From the NCBI GenBank assembly GCA_037178855.1, contig JASJZC010000004.1, positions 3,038,001 through 3,102,000 of the forward strand: 64,000 nucleotides of DNA, written 5' to 3'. The position numbers and the translations under genes are program-made. Under the pieces are notes generated by a model. That model was not told where the DNA came from. It saw only the letters and a program-made list of their open reading frames with translations, and made no database searches. Source of the DNA: Oscheius sp. JU75. Lineage: Eukaryota > Nematoda > Chromadorea > Rhabditida > Rhabditidae. Positions 9,553-23,000 of this stretch are shown in pieces. Position 1 is the stretch's first letter. Each line of letters begins with the position of its first letter.

Positions 9553-11788
9553 TCAGTAAAAACTGGCGAATACGAAACGGGCACAGCCAATTTGGATGGT
9601 GGAACCGTGTCGAAGAGGAGCTGACTGTTCGAGAGGGGTCTGATTGACCGGAGAACAGGAACAGGGAGGACTGGGAAGAATTGAACCGTAGAGAACACCG
9701 TCGACTGTCACTTGGCTACATCCCGTAGGTGTCAGTTCGAAGCACTGGGCTATCTAAAACAGTGTACTGTATTTGGAGACACTGTTCGAACCTTGTCAAA
9801 GACGAGAGTCGCGTGGTTACCAGAATGTGCTGAACAGACTTTTCCACCACTCATGGCCGGAGTCAGTTGGACAGTACACTTGGCAGAAAAGCCTATACTC
9901 GTTGTTGTTCTTTGGATAGCAATGGGAGCAACTTCTCCTTCAGCCTTGAGCACGGCCATTATCGGGTATTCGGGTAGGAAATTTGCTGTAAGTTGACTAT
10001 GAGACGCAACAAATGTTGACCTTACGAGAATAAAATTTGTTGTCCATAAATATTCGTCCCTTTTTGATTATGGTAGTTTGTCGTTTGAGCTGCTCGTAGC
10101 GTTGACTCGCCATGGTCAGATGAAGGCGTTCTGCTGGATCTGTACAGTGGTGTAGACGCTCCAGACAGTTCTCATACAAGTTCTTGATGTCTTGATACTC
10201 TGAACTTACGCCTTTTCAGATCACTTACTGGTATTACCTGTTTTCGACTCTCTTTCTGACAGACACTTCACAGGTTTTATCTGATCCACAGTTTCTATTT
10301 TTACCTCTTTCTGACCATCTGCAGGCTCTGCTTTTTAAGAAAAATGTCTGTCAAAAGTGAAAAAGACATACCGTTGGAATGGGAAGCGACCACCTTGTCC
10401 AGCAGATCTTTGACAGCTGTCTCAATGTCCTTCGTGAATACCCTGACCTCTTCGTCTTTCAACAAAGTGTTCTCTACTACTCCTTGGTGCATCTTCGCCA
10501 AATTGTACACAAACTCGCTTAATTTCAAACGCAATTCTTGGTACTAAAACGACTTACGTTCTCTCTTTTTCCGTAGCAAAGGTCAGTCGATCTTCTCTAC
10601 CATCAAACCGTGTCCTGTACATTTCCTTGACAGTCTTTTTCACTATTCCCTTCTCTACCCCTTTGGGCATTTTGTGCTTGTTCTTCTTGTTGATTTTTCG
10701 TGTCTTAAAACTTATTACTCGGAATCAGAGTAGTCCAGACCTTTTTGAAAAAGTCTTTGAGTATTGTGAGCTCATCCAATTTGTTGATAGCAAAGTCATC
10801 CCAGATTTGTTTTCTTTCTATGACACTTGATGTTTTCAACAGTTTATGCTCCTGAGAAGATGAGTAGACAATTTGAAAGAAGACTCACAACAATCGGATG
10901 AATATGGTTTGGACAAAGCCATTTTCCTTTTGGTTGACCACAAAGAGGTGGGTCGACACAGTCCAAATGGTAGAAATCTTCGCAGAAGTCACACTTGGTC
11001 AAAGCCTTCTTTTCAGTTATTCTGAACACTGACTCTCTTTTAATAATCGGACAAAGAACTCACTGAGAACACATCCTACATCTCAGGTTAAAGAGGTCTT
11101 TCTTCCTTCCCTTGATGTAGTCGTAGGGCACATTTAGAGTGAGATAGTCGGGTGGCAGTTCAAACTGAAGCATTGAATTCATTTCCAATGAACTCTTACC
11201 TGTTGAGCGTTCACACAAAGAGCTGCTTGGGCTAAAATGTCCAAAGGATCCGCGCTTGGATCGGCATTTTCTATAACTCTCTGTGTCGCCCGTCTATTCC
11301 TATCTTCTTCGGTCTCTTCGGGATCCAGTTCACTTACAGGTTTGAGGAGATGTGGAGGAGTGTGAGCGCATCTTGTCCATCGTTAGAAAATAGGGAAAAA
11401 GGTCTTACCGATTGCACATCCATTTTCCAGCCGGGATCTCGTCTTTATGAATGACAGGTTCGTGACAAATCAAATGAAACGAGGCTGGACAGGTGTCACA
11501 ACAAAGCAGTTCTCCTCCTTCCTGAACAAAAAAAGGTTACTTCAAACTCATGTACAAAATCTTACTTTGCAGACGATACACCACTGGGCGTTAACACTTT
11601 TCCAGTTTTTCTGACTCACAATCTCTTCTTTTACATTCTTGAGGAAAGTCTTTCCGGGAGGAGCTGTCACCTTTTGAATTTCCTGTAAACCATTACAATC
11701 TCGAATAAATTCCTAAACTTACATCCATCAGACCGTCATCCGAGTCGTAGTGAAAAGACTGCCGCTTTGGGCCACGTGTACTGCTCAT
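9553..11788 (-). CDS. PHF12-like protein: two PHD fingers and a C-terminal FHA-like domain
   Basis: PHF12 (Pf1) bridges Sin3/HDAC complexes to chromatin. The start is ATG 11786-11788 ([19 protein letters not shown]). The first PHD finger reads [33 protein letters not shown]. The second reads [23 protein letters not shown] and ends GKWLCPNH, then VKTSS-type linker and basic helices. The C-terminal 150 residues ([15 protein letters not shown].., HATLVFDKV.., [33 protein letters not shown]) fit a divergent FHA domain, which vertebrate PHF12 also carries. The stop is TGA 9553-9555. More than ten short introns split the gene. Domain order PHD-PHD-FHA supports the assignment; the FHA call is the weaker part. 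Confidence 0.8.
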
Positions 11789-12012
11789 AGTAGCTTATAA
11801 TTTTTTAAAATATCGAAATGGGGTGGTAGTATGTACAGAATTGATCGAACAGTGCCTCGATTGCCGACGGGACGCGGTTTTGGCAGACACGCCAAGAGAT
11901 CGCTGTGGGACTCGACTCACACACAAAACGATATATTTATTAGCTTTTTATACAAACAGAGGAAATACAATAATTGAACACGATGAGATCACAAACGCCT
12001 ACTGACCAAGAT

Positions 12013-13017
12013 CTACTTCCCACCAAAAATACCGTAGTCGTAGTTTGGCATTCCCGATGCGTAACTATCAACGTAGGCCTTATGATGCATCAAGGGTCTT
12101 TGAGCGAACTTGATCTCAGGAAGAGCCTGCATTCTGGCAATGTAAGCACCCATTCTTGGATAGTGGAGGCCGGGGAAGTAACGGAACTGACTCGTAGATG
12201 TCAAGGTCAACAACTCCAGCCTCTCCAAGAAAGGCCACATCATATAATCGGCGTAGCCTGGGAGACGTCCTAAAAATCGAAACTTTAACTCAACGTGGGT
12301 CCTTCAGTCCCAACCTCCATAATAGCTGTCCTTCAGAAGAGTCTCGGCGTTTCTCAAAGCCTGATGAAGATTGTTGTCTGTCTGTCTTTGGGCGGAAGGA
12401 GCCGACGAGCGAAAGAAATCGAAAAGAGCATTCATTAGCTAGAGTTTGATGAGGTAACTATTTTCAAGTGCGACTCACGGGTGACAGTCTCTCCAAGATA
12501 ATCTTTTGTTCGGCTTTCTCATAAGGATCTCTAGGTAGGATGGACGTGGAGGGAAACACGTCGTCCAGATACTCTGCCACAACATTCGATTCCCACAAGA
12601 CCTGTCCATTGACCTCAAGAGCAGGAATTCGGCCGAGAGGAGACTTTGCTAAGAACCAGTTCGGTCCCTTATCCGGATTCACATTTACAATTTCAACACT
12701 GTAAAAGAGATCTTAACAAAATTTCGATTGAAACAAACGGAATGTTCTTCTTGGCCAAATAGATGATGACTCTCTGGGCGTAGGGACAGAACCGCATGCT
12801 GTACAGACGGTAAGAGTTCGGGGCAAGAAAAGGCTCGTATGAGCCTGAAAAAAACATTAAGCATGTTCATATTCATAAAGACCTGGATGCAGAGTCATCG
12901 AATTTAACCCCTTGATATTCGAGCCGGGAGTACTGTAGCTGCTGAATCTTGGCGGAATTGCTTTAGTCCCTTGACTCGAGTATGTTGACGTATACGATGG
13001 CATAGCTGGATGATGCA
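12013..13017 (-). CDS. Glutathione S-transferase, omega class
   Basis: Omega GSTs use a catalytic cysteine for thiol-transferase and dehydroascorbate reductase reactions. The first shared block is [21 protein letters not shown], with Cys in CPYA as expected for omega. The thioredoxin-fold glutathione site follows: [21 protein letters not shown], then [13 protein letters not shown]. The helical domain ends [14 protein letters not shown], stop TAG 12013-12015. The exon joining MTLHP to GSYEPFLAP gives the family's usual N-terminus. The frame runs on upstream for about 45 residues of Ser/Thr/Pro-rich sequence to an acceptor at about 13048. I chose ATG 13015-13017 ([11 protein letters not shown]), but the downstream ATG of MTLHPGS is equally possible. 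Confidence 0.9.
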
Positions 13018-13101
13018 TTGGGGCTGTGAAGGCAGTAGTCTCATTCTGAAAAATAATAACGGTTAGTGGTGTTGTCCACTCCCGCGAGACCCTTGTCAAC
13101 A

Positions 13102-13314
13102 ATGGCTCATCCCGACAAACCGGTCGTATTTATCAACACGCCAAGAGGATCTTTTTTGACGAGACATTTCACGGAGCCGGAAATACATTCCGAGAAATCG
13201 TACGATCCCGAATATCATCCTGTTACCATTGAAAGAAGAAGAACTGACCGTCGGGGTGAGACCGTGCATGGCATTGTCAACGACAACGCTGGCCAATTGG
13301 CTGATGAACTGTAA
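13102..13314 (+). CDS. Candidate small hydrophilic protein, unrecognised
   Basis: A 70-codon frame from ATG 13102 to TAA 13312-13314 encodes MAHPDKPVVFINTPRGS.., then RRTDRRGETVHGIVNDNAGQLADEL. Codon use is even and the protein is soluble. It sits in the divergent upstream region of the GST gene. The opposite strand is also open here (13096-13353), so this could be chance or a GST 5' exon. I recognise no family. Confidence 0.25.
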   Translation: MAHPDKPVVFINTPRGSFLTRHFTEPEIHSEKSYDPEYHPVTIERRRTDRRGETVHGIVNDNAGQLADEL

Positions 13315-13353
13315 ACAAAGAGCCGGGGACGTACTGCAGTTGCCAGGGCCCAT

Positions 13354-15576
13354 TTTGTTGCTCTAAAGCTAAGCATTTGAGGAAAAAAGGAAAGGAGAAA
13401 AAGTTGAAGAAAGATCAAAGACAAGGGAAGCGAACGCAAGGGACTCTGCAGGTTGAGACGATACTATGTAAACGGAAGTAAGCGGAAGAACAGCTGTTCG
13501 AAACTATGATCACAAATGTGAGAGAATGACTTCAAGCGCTGGAGCAGATCGTGCTGTGCGTGAGATGGTGTGAGGCTCACACCTCCTCCGTCCTTGGCGC
13601 GGAGGATTAACTTTATCAAAACGGCTCCGGATGAAACTGTTTCAGGGAGAGATGGATATCAAAAGAGCAGCCACAGTGAGGGCTAACCGACATGAAAGTG
13701 CTTCCGACAGCAGGCGGGAATCGTACGTGTGTGGTCTTCCGTTTATACGGACGGCACGGCGGAACTAGTCGGCGCGGGCCGGACAAGACGCAATCCATGC
13801 CACGGAAGCGTCATTTCTAAACCGAGGAACAGAAAAAAAAGAAAAAGAGAAAAAAGAGACATGCCAAGGTGGTGTTTGTGCTTCACGGAAGGACAGTGAG
13901 CCACACTACTGACCAAAGGGTTGTGACTTCCAAAAAAACGACAAAAGAAAACAACAGAGTTCTGTTTCTTGTTTCAGATCTCTGAAAGGGAAAATATGCT
14001 TTATAGAGTGGGTTAAAGGAGGGGGCATATTCCGCATTCTTTTGAGCCAATATGCTTACCTTTTAGGGTATTACCGCTAACTTGCTCTATGACTTTACAA
14101 CCTTGGTCAAAGAGCGCCATCGTTTGCTCTCACCACCTCTCAATGCCAGTTTGTTGCAAAAGACCTCACGCGGGAATCTTGCCTCAAGCATGAAAGATCA
14201 TCCGACTTTTTCTTTGCTCTGCTCACAGAAAACGTTTCTTCCGAGGCGGCGCCGGTAATCCGTCAGCTTTGCATCTGCCTACAGGGGAGAATCCTATTAG
14301 AAAGATTCTAGTCGGCTTGCATTAGAGAGAGCAAGTCAAAGAAGCAATAATAACTAGACGAGCAGATAAAGTTACTGCGAGAGGCAGCGACTACTGGATG
14401 ACCGATTGGTGGCCAGAAAAGCTAACAAAAAGGCTGGAACGATGAAACACAAAACTCGGAACAACTATAGTCGCTTTAGAAAAAGACAGAAATAGAGTTC
14501 TATTGAACTCGGAATTCTAATTACAGCATACATCTGGTTTCAAAATGGCAGTCAAAAGAGGGGTTCAGTCAAACCAGACGGATGCTTTTTGCAGTCTATT
14601 GGGGTGGGTTTCAAGTGAGAGGGAGAAGAACTGTGGTCCGAGGGCAAGTTCTGTGAAGAGACATTGTAGAGCGGGGAGATTAGCATGAGCCCCGAGGCGA
14701 TAGTCCGTGTCTGTTCGGCGGCGCCTCTTACATCTCTGAGGCGAGAGCAAGCAAGCAGAGGACACCGTGTCGCAAGAGAAAACAGCCGTTCTGTTTCTTG
14801 TTCCCTAGATAGTTTTCTTACAACTGTTCAGAGTTCAATAGGCATTCTGTAGGACTGTAATGTAGTTACCGACAGAGTGTATAAGGTCACTTTAATGTCT
14901 TTGAGACAGGTCATGCCCAATAAAGAGCCATTGGTGCCGAATCTGGAAAACGTAAAGTAAAAAGCAGAACTTTTGAAGCCGAGTGCAAACACCAAAAACT
15001 ATGTTAGTTCAGTTTCTCCAGAGGTGAACGTTTCCGTACGGGGCCCACGATTGAAGTGGACACGGCGAACTACTACGTGTGTGAGCAAAGAAACAGCAGT
15101 GGACTGAACCACGATCTGTTTTTACATTCCGACTTGTTTTTCCAGAGCTCTTTTGGAATAGTAAGACAGGGCGTGCGTTCCGTACAGTACATCAAATGGT
15201 TCTCATGAACTAGGACAAGCCCGATCTTTACAAAATGTCAATGCTTGTTAATTTTAAGTAAAGGAAGATCTCAATCTAAGCAGAGTGGATTGCCGACATA
15301 ACTAGTAAATTAGAGTTGCAGTTAGTCGTGAAGCTAGTCTCCCTCCTCTGTAGCCGCCTCATCCGTCTCTCTACTTTAAAAAGTCACGAATTCAGATAGA
15401 CTTTTTTGCCTCTTCGGACTGACAAGTCTTCCAGAGCTCTCAACGTAGAACTGACGCTCCGGTCAGATCCTGAAAGAACCTGTCAACCTCTATCCTAACT
15501 TTACGATTAACAAACGTTACCTTTCCTTGTTTTAAAAGTTTGGTATAAAAGGCGGACAAAACTGATTGGAATTCAT
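13354..15576. other. Gene-poor intergenic region
   Basis: About 2.2 kb with no supported gene. It contains A/G-rich runs (13800-13860) and a 15-nt word, gttctgtttcttgtt, at about 13960 and again near 14790. Two GC-rich patches with ggcggcgcc lie at about 14250 and 14718. Short frames on both strands lack recognisable motifs. No tRNA or snRNA was recognised. Confidence 0.4.
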
Positions 15577-16032
15577 TTGGATTGCAGTCTCTGGAGAACG
15601 GCTCTTGCTCTTCTGGCCACGCTTCTGCTGCCGACGTTGATACTGGGCTACTGGCTGGCTGCTTCGGCAAGAAGAAGGATAAGCAACAAGAGCAAGCTAC
15701 CGCCATCGTCTCCTGCACCCAAGGCCAGCATCAAGCAGCATGTAGCCAAGCATGAAAAGGAAGCAAAAGAGAAGAACGAGGCTGAGGTCAAGTAAGAAGG
15801 CGAAGAGAAGAAGGAGCTCTTGATGAAGAAAGAAGAAAAGGCCGAAGTGAAGAAGGTCGAAATCGAACAAAGAAGACAAGAAGTACGAGAAAAAGAGCAA
15901 GAGCAAGAAAGAGGGCATGAGCCAGAAATCAAGCAAGTCGAAGAAGACCGAGGACAAGAAGGAAGGCGATAAGGAAACCCGCAAGAAGGACGCCTCGCTG
16001 GCTGGAGAAGAGAAAAAGGATCGATTGCCCTC
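15577..16032 (+). pseudogene. Broken Lys/Glu-rich membrane-anchored protein
   Basis: The plus strand reads a hydrophobic segment (LALLATLLLPTLILGYWLAA), a basic stretch and a Lys/Glu-rich tail (KHEKEAKEKNEAEVK) to an in-frame TAA near 15795. The same style of sequence continues past the stop (EGEEKKELLMKKEEKAEVKK). It then shifts by one frame into KKYEKKSKSKKEG..KKTEDKKEGDKETRKKD and runs to about 16030, exactly where the foldback element begins. No good ATG opens it (15577 is TTG). I read this as a decayed gene with one stop and one frameshift, with its 3' end cut off by the element. A missed exon structure is the alternative. Confidence 0.45.
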
Positions 16033-16228
16033 ACTAGGGAAGGGTTTTAGTTGCCCGCGGGATATCGAAACGAGGTAGGTGTCATTCGAAAGGGCATCGA
16101 AAATGATGGTGTTTCCCAAAATTTCAGCTGCGGAATGGATGTCTGCTGTCCTCTGGAGCTTTTCCCGTTTCCAGATTTTGAGCTGAATATGCGTTCTTAG
16201 ACTTGAATATCCAGTGCTTCTTTCAGCG

Positions 16229-16300
16229 CAAGTGACCAAGTGGTGCAGTGCCTAAGCACTCCGATGAAAAACTTTTGGTTTTTGGTTCGAATCCTCTCTT
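16229..16300 (+). repeat. tRNA-like sequence, left arm
   Basis: A-box-like TGGTGCAGTGC lies at 16241-16251 and a good B box GGTTCGAATCC at 16284-16294. A D-arm-like GTGC..GCAC stem and a weak anticodon stem can be drawn. The T stem and acceptor stem do not pair, so this is a tRNA-derived pol III promoter rather than a working tRNA. Confidence 0.55.
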
Positions 16301-16731
16301 CGGAAAACATTTTTATTTACTCATTTCGAGAGTATTTAGCTTCTATCATTGCTTTTTTTTACTGCTAAAAGCTAGAAAATCTTTATAGTCGACCTTCCCA
16401 TGTTCTAACTTTTTTCTGATATAGTTCACGCGTTCAAATCCCTTTTTCGGAACGAAGAAATGCTTTTCCGGCTTGGCTATGTTTTGCAAAGTTGTAGAAC
16501 AGATCAAGGGCTACAACTTTGCAGTACATTGACACGTAAAAAAACCTTTTCTTTAGTCAAAGTGGCTGTGAAATTGTGCGATACTGGTCGTCACAGTGCT
16601 ATCCGAAAAAGGGATTTTTGTACTCAGTGAGTGAAAGGGTCGACTATAAAGATTTTCTAGCTTTTAGCAGTAAAAAAAAGCAATGATAGAAGCCAAATAC
16701 TCTCGAAATGAGTAAATAAAAATGTTTTCCG

Positions 16732-16803
16732 AAGAGAGGATTCGAACCAAAAACCAAAAGTTTTTCATCGGAGCGCTTAGGCACTGCACCACTTGGTCAC
16801 TTG
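16732..16803 (-). repeat. tRNA-like sequence, right arm
   Basis: Mirror copy of the left tRNA-like segment: the B box complement is at 16738-16748 and the A box complement at 16781-16791. The one difference in this stretch is the A/G pair at left position 16258. Transcription would run inward through the hairpin. Confidence 0.55.
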
Positions 16804-16999
16804 CGCTGAAAGAAGCACTGGATATCCAAGTCTAAGAGCGCATATTCAGCTCAAAATCTGGAAACGGGAAAAGCTCCAGAGGACAGCAGACATCCATTCC
16901 GCAGCTGAAATTTTGGGAAACACCATCATTTTCGATGCCCTTTCGAATGACACCTACCTCGTTTCGATATCCCGCGGGCAACTAAAACCCTTCCCTAGT

Positions 17000-17745
17000 C
17001 AGTTCATACACTTCGACACTCCTAGCTTTATCCAGAGCGACGTCGCCAGACGGCTGGTCTTGGTAACAGTTCGGCCTCTTCATCTGAATTTCTGGCGCGC
17101 TTTTACGAAGAGGAATTATTACCCACATCTTCTTTGTTCTTTTTGATACCTGACAATACACACAATTCCAGTCTTCTGTTCACTTTGTTACGTCTTCCTG
17201 CCTTTGCTCGCTTTCGGCTAGACTAGAACCCAAATTATTTTGGGGATTTTCTTCTTAATGGTAGTCAACCTTAATTGTCTCTACTTATTAATTTTCATGG
17301 TTCTAAAGACTGACTAGCTGTTTCTCAGTGAACCAATGAACCAAGAACGCAGTTCCATTGTCAGCTCATTTAATGCCTATGTTCAAAATTTTAAGACAAC
17401 CGCCAAAAAGCCGCATTATCGTGATGGGACCCGGGGAGCAGAGTCCCGTCACGAAACTACTGTCGGGCGGCCTCAACATTCCGGGCTCTGCAGAATCTTA
17501 CTTTCCACAAATTTTTCTTGACTGTTTGGCTTCCTCCAGTTAATTTTTACCTTTAGCTTTGTATGTAATTTGTAGATTTTCACAAAGGAGAACGTTTCGC
17601 ATCGACAGAACGCGAAAACTTGCGTTGAAAACGGCGTAAGAAAGCATACGCAATTTAAAAATAGTTAAACATGTGTTTCTAAAAACTTACGCTTCCTCTT
17701 ATTCGACAATTTTTCAAAAAATTTAGTTTAAGGGTACAAACTAAG
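17000..17745. other. Intergenic: atp-2 upstream region
   Basis: About 745 bp from the foldback's right end to the atp-2 start. A short plus-strand frame at 17358-17543 encodes KSRIIVMGPGEQSPVTKLL, with no family match I trust. The last 150 bp are AT-rich with acceptor-like TTTCAAAAAATTTAG before atp-2, and presumably hold its promoter. Confidence 0.4.
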
Positions 17746-19623
<1,878 letters not shown>

Positions 19624-19910
19624 ACGTCCTAGTTTTTTGTTTTTGGTTGACTGAAGTAGATAAATTTAATGTATAGCACTGTTAATAGTAAGATGTCCTT
19701 TTCAAGCCGTGTTATACGACTATCTGTTAAGATTGTTAGGCTCTTTTCTCCTCCGCACGAAATTCTGGAAAAAAACGATAAAAATTTACAACCACGAACT
19801 GTTCGAATTAAACTGTGTCAGCGATCTTCTTGCAGCAGACGGGCGGTTGTGATCCGTGTTTTTTTCCTTCTAGTTCACCCTTCTAGCTGTCTATTGTTGA
19901 CTTTTGCAGG

Positions 19911-22803
19911 ATGAGCGGATCTTTGAAAAAGAATAAGAAGAAAGCAAGTTCTTGTGCCGGAGGAGGGTCGTCGAAGTTCACCGAAGGGTTTGACTACAGC
20001 AAACTCATTCCGGAAGGTTTGGATCCGAGAACTAAACAAGTGATCGAGGTTACATTGCACTTCAGTTTTTCAACTTTTCTTTTCAGAGATTTTTCCGCAA
20101 TGAAGATCTTGCACCGGAAGAAAAGGGCGAGGCAATGGATAAGTTCGTTGAGGCTATCAGAAACGAGTACAAAGAAGTTGAACGTCAAGAACAGGAAGCT
20201 GCTGCTGCAAACGAGGCTCCAGCCAGGCAGGGAACACCTCCATCACCAGTCTATGGGCCCAGCGATCAGGGCTATTTCCAAGATAGAGAACGAATCAATG
20301 TTGGATGGAAGGCAAGGGGCACTGATTGTAGTACTGAAGTTGATACGTTAGATTACCTAGTGTTATTAGTGTAAAATGAACAAATTCAGAGCAATCGCCC
20401 CTTTCTGTCAGCGTTTGGGAGAGCAGATGTACAATTTTGTTAGCTACCCTATTGGAGGAATGGCTCGAAACTATTGGGATATTACGAGGTGAGTTTTTTC
20501 TCTATTGATTCATTTGCCTACGTTTAGGGATGATAATGGCCATTATAATCCACCTCCGCTGGGGTTGCCAGATGTCCAGCTGCAGAATCACCTCTGGGAA
20601 ACATACGTTCATGGCCATATCTCGCACTGGATTGACTGCGACTCTGATCAAGACGATTTCGCCAAATGCTCCGCCGAAGAATTAGTCAAAGAGTTGAACT
20701 ATGCTGTCTACTTAGGAATCCGTAGCGTTTCCATTACTTTTCGTCGAATGGAAAACCCAAAGTTGGCCGAAGTTATCAATAAATGGCTTTGGACGCGGCA
20801 GTGTCATACAGCGTAAGATTTCCTTTTCTCTGACACTCATTTTTCAACTCAGAATTTGGATCTTTCTTCCGAGTGCCTTCGATTATTTCGAAGAACAAGC
20901 AGAGGAAAAAGAAATCTGGGAAGTCTGGGCTGATTTCCGAAGCCAGTGTTCTAATTTTGGAAGTCATCGGCTTAATGGTGATTCACCCTTTATCAAAAAG
21001 TATTACATTTCAGTTGGCCTCTATCTGTTCGATGACCTAGATAGTGAGTTTATGGATGAACGTAAGATTGATCGCTGGCTAGCTGAGCCTCTGGGCGCAT
21101 TTTGCATTGACTCTAATGCTTTCATGAAAGGGCGTCCAGCCAATTTGCCCCGTACTCACCAAGACCTTCTTCGTAGGCTTTGGACTACAGACACGTTGCG
21201 GGTTCTTGTTCATGGCTCCCCTTTTGGAGAGACCGAAGATTCTCTGAAACTGCAATACGCTAATGTCAGTCGGTTCGTAATATTAACCATACTCGATTCC
21301 AGTCTATTCGACTTATACTGAGAGACAGTGCCCGGAATCAGCCTCATGTTCCTGCCAACCTACAAGATATCAACTACTTTGATGTTCTACAGACGCCCCT
21401 GCAGCCTCTAGCTGACAATCTCGATTCTGGTGTCTACAACACATTCGAACAGGATAATGTCAAGTACCAATCCTATCAGAAAGCCATCTTTGCCTGTCTG
21501 GTGGATTTGTGTGATGGACGCAAGAAGCTGGAAACGCTGGTTTTGTACGTTTTGGGAGCTGGAAGAGGTCCACTTATGACTGCTGCCATCAAAGCCGAAG
21601 CACAGTTTAACGAAAGGTATCGCGGCCGGCAGAATCGACTGAAGATGAAGCTTTATGTGGTCGAAAAGAATCCGAATGCGCTCGTGACACTTAGATTCGT
21701 CAACAGCACCTCGTAAGTTTTGCTATCATTTTGTTTTTCATTCAACAAAATGATTACAATAGCAATTTGCAGATGGAAAGGACGTGTAACTGTGATAGAG
21801 GGTGATATGCGCAAACTCAATGAGAACAAGGAGTTTCTTGCTTGTCCGAAGCCAGATATCATCGTCTCCGAACTTCTCGGCTCCTTCGGCGATAATGAGG
21901 TATGTCAGATCCGTTCTTTCCCAAAACAATTACAGCTGTCTCCCGAGTGTCTAGATGGAATAACATTCTTCCTCAAACCGACGACAATCAGCATTCCCCA
22001 GTCCTATACCAGTTATGCTGCTCCTATTATGTCGTGCCAGCTTCATCAGAACATTCGGTCGGCGACACGTAGTTATTACGTCAAAGGAGTTCCAGGAGTT
22101 GGAAGAGAACCCATTGTTCGTGAAAAAGACGGTTCATACACTGTTACTCCCCAGTATGTCCTTCTGTTTATACTGACAAAACATTTATTCAGCACAAACA
22201 CTGTTGATGCTAACATGGACCAGCTCTACGTCGTTTATCTTCGTCATTACTGCCCTCTGGATGTTGCAAAGCCAGTTTTTCTGTTCAAACATCCAAACTT
22301 CGACAACAGCAGTAACGAGAGGGAAGCTAGGATTACTTTCGACAACTTCTACATGCCCTCGGAGGTGAGATTGTTATTCATTGCATGTTCTAGAGTTCAT
22401 GCTGTACAAAAACCTGATTCTTTTCAGCTTATGGGCTTTGCTGGCTATTTTCAACTGCAGCTCTATGGCGATATCATGCTTTCAATCGAGCCTTCTACAC
22501 ACACCTTCAATATGTACAGTTGGTTCTCGGCTGTTCTTCCTCTTCGAGAGATGGAGCGTATTCATCCCGGTGACAAGGTTTGTCTATTGGAGCTACACTA
22601 AAAACTCGGTCTTACAGGTGACCCTGGATATTAAACGGAAAGTCGACACTGGTGGTGTCTGGTACGAATGGTTTGTCGATATTGAGGTTTGTTTGAGTTT
22701 AGTTTCAACGCAATCAGGATTTCAGAATGTGAGAGGTGAAAAGCGGCAATCGGTGCTTCAAAATCCGAACGGTGTCAACAATTATTTGCGGTTCTTCGAC
22801 TGA
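19911..22803 (+). CDS. prmt-5: Protein arginine N-methyltransferase 5 with an N-terminal extension
   Basis: PRMT5 makes symmetric dimethylarginine on histones, Sm proteins and other targets. From about residue 120 the TIM-barrel domain is readable (VGWKARGTDCSTEVD, joined to AIAPFCQRLGEQMYNF). The catalytic half has VLGAGRGPL (SAM binding), LYVVEKNPNALVTL and the double-E loop SELLGSFGDNE. The PRMT5-type Phe is kept in VYNTFEQDNVKY. The beta-barrel ends GVNNYLRFFD, stop TGA 22801-22803. The first ~115 residues (MSGSLKKNKKKASS.., FDYSKLIPEGLDPRTKQVIE, then a Glu/Ala-rich helix) are not part of the usual protein. A TTTTGCAG acceptor sits 1 nt before the ATG. It follows atp-2 by 287 nt and precedes mrps-26 by 197 nt. 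Confidence 0.95.
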
Positions 22804-23000
22804 TCGGTGGATTTCCATTGTTTCTTGACATGTCTTGCCGCATTGGTTATTTCATTTTGTTTGTTATTTGTTGTTATTATTTTCCCAGTAAGGAATGAAT
22901 TGTTGGGAGCACTTGTATCGACTTTGCCAAATGGTTCTTTGCCAAGGTTTGCTATCTATTCTTTCTGTCCAGAGCCGTTACATAAGACAGTTTCCAGTCA

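Larger units (their letters stand above)
16033..16999. mobile_element. Foldback (inverted-repeat) element with tRNA-like promoter boxes in both arms
   Basis: Left arm 16033-16394 and right arm 16638-16999 are inverted copies, each 362 bp with no indels. I count only four differences (left positions 16194, 16206, 16258, 16338), all transitions. The 243-bp spacer holds two further inverted pairs: 16436-16451 with 16602-16617, and 16486-16497 with 16511-16522. The whole 967 bp could fold into one long hairpin with a 13-nt tip. Each arm carries a tRNA-like A box and B box pointing towards the centre, so the arms look SINE-derived. No target-site duplication was recognised by eye. Confidence 0.85.

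Noticed and set aside
13096-13353. An 85-codon minus-strand ORF as first exon of the omega GST
   Set aside because: It has no good donor leading into the acceptor near 13048 and no targeting or GST-like sequence. It was left out in favour of a start in the next exon.
16229-16300. A functional tRNA gene in the foldback arm
   Set aside because: A and B boxes are good, but the T stem and acceptor stem do not pair, and the position equivalent to U33 is A. It is better read as a tRNA-derived repeat.
15697-17146. Two mirror-image ORFs starting MVTCAERSTGY on opposite strands
   Set aside because: They are near-identical only because they lie in the two arms of the foldback. They start within the tRNA-like part and run out into unrelated flanks, so no independent gene is supported.
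17336-17543. Small ORFs upstream of atp-2 with a GPGEQSP motif
   Set aside because: One frame looks faintly nucleotide-kinase-like, but there is no Walker A lysine pattern, no splice context and no second exon.
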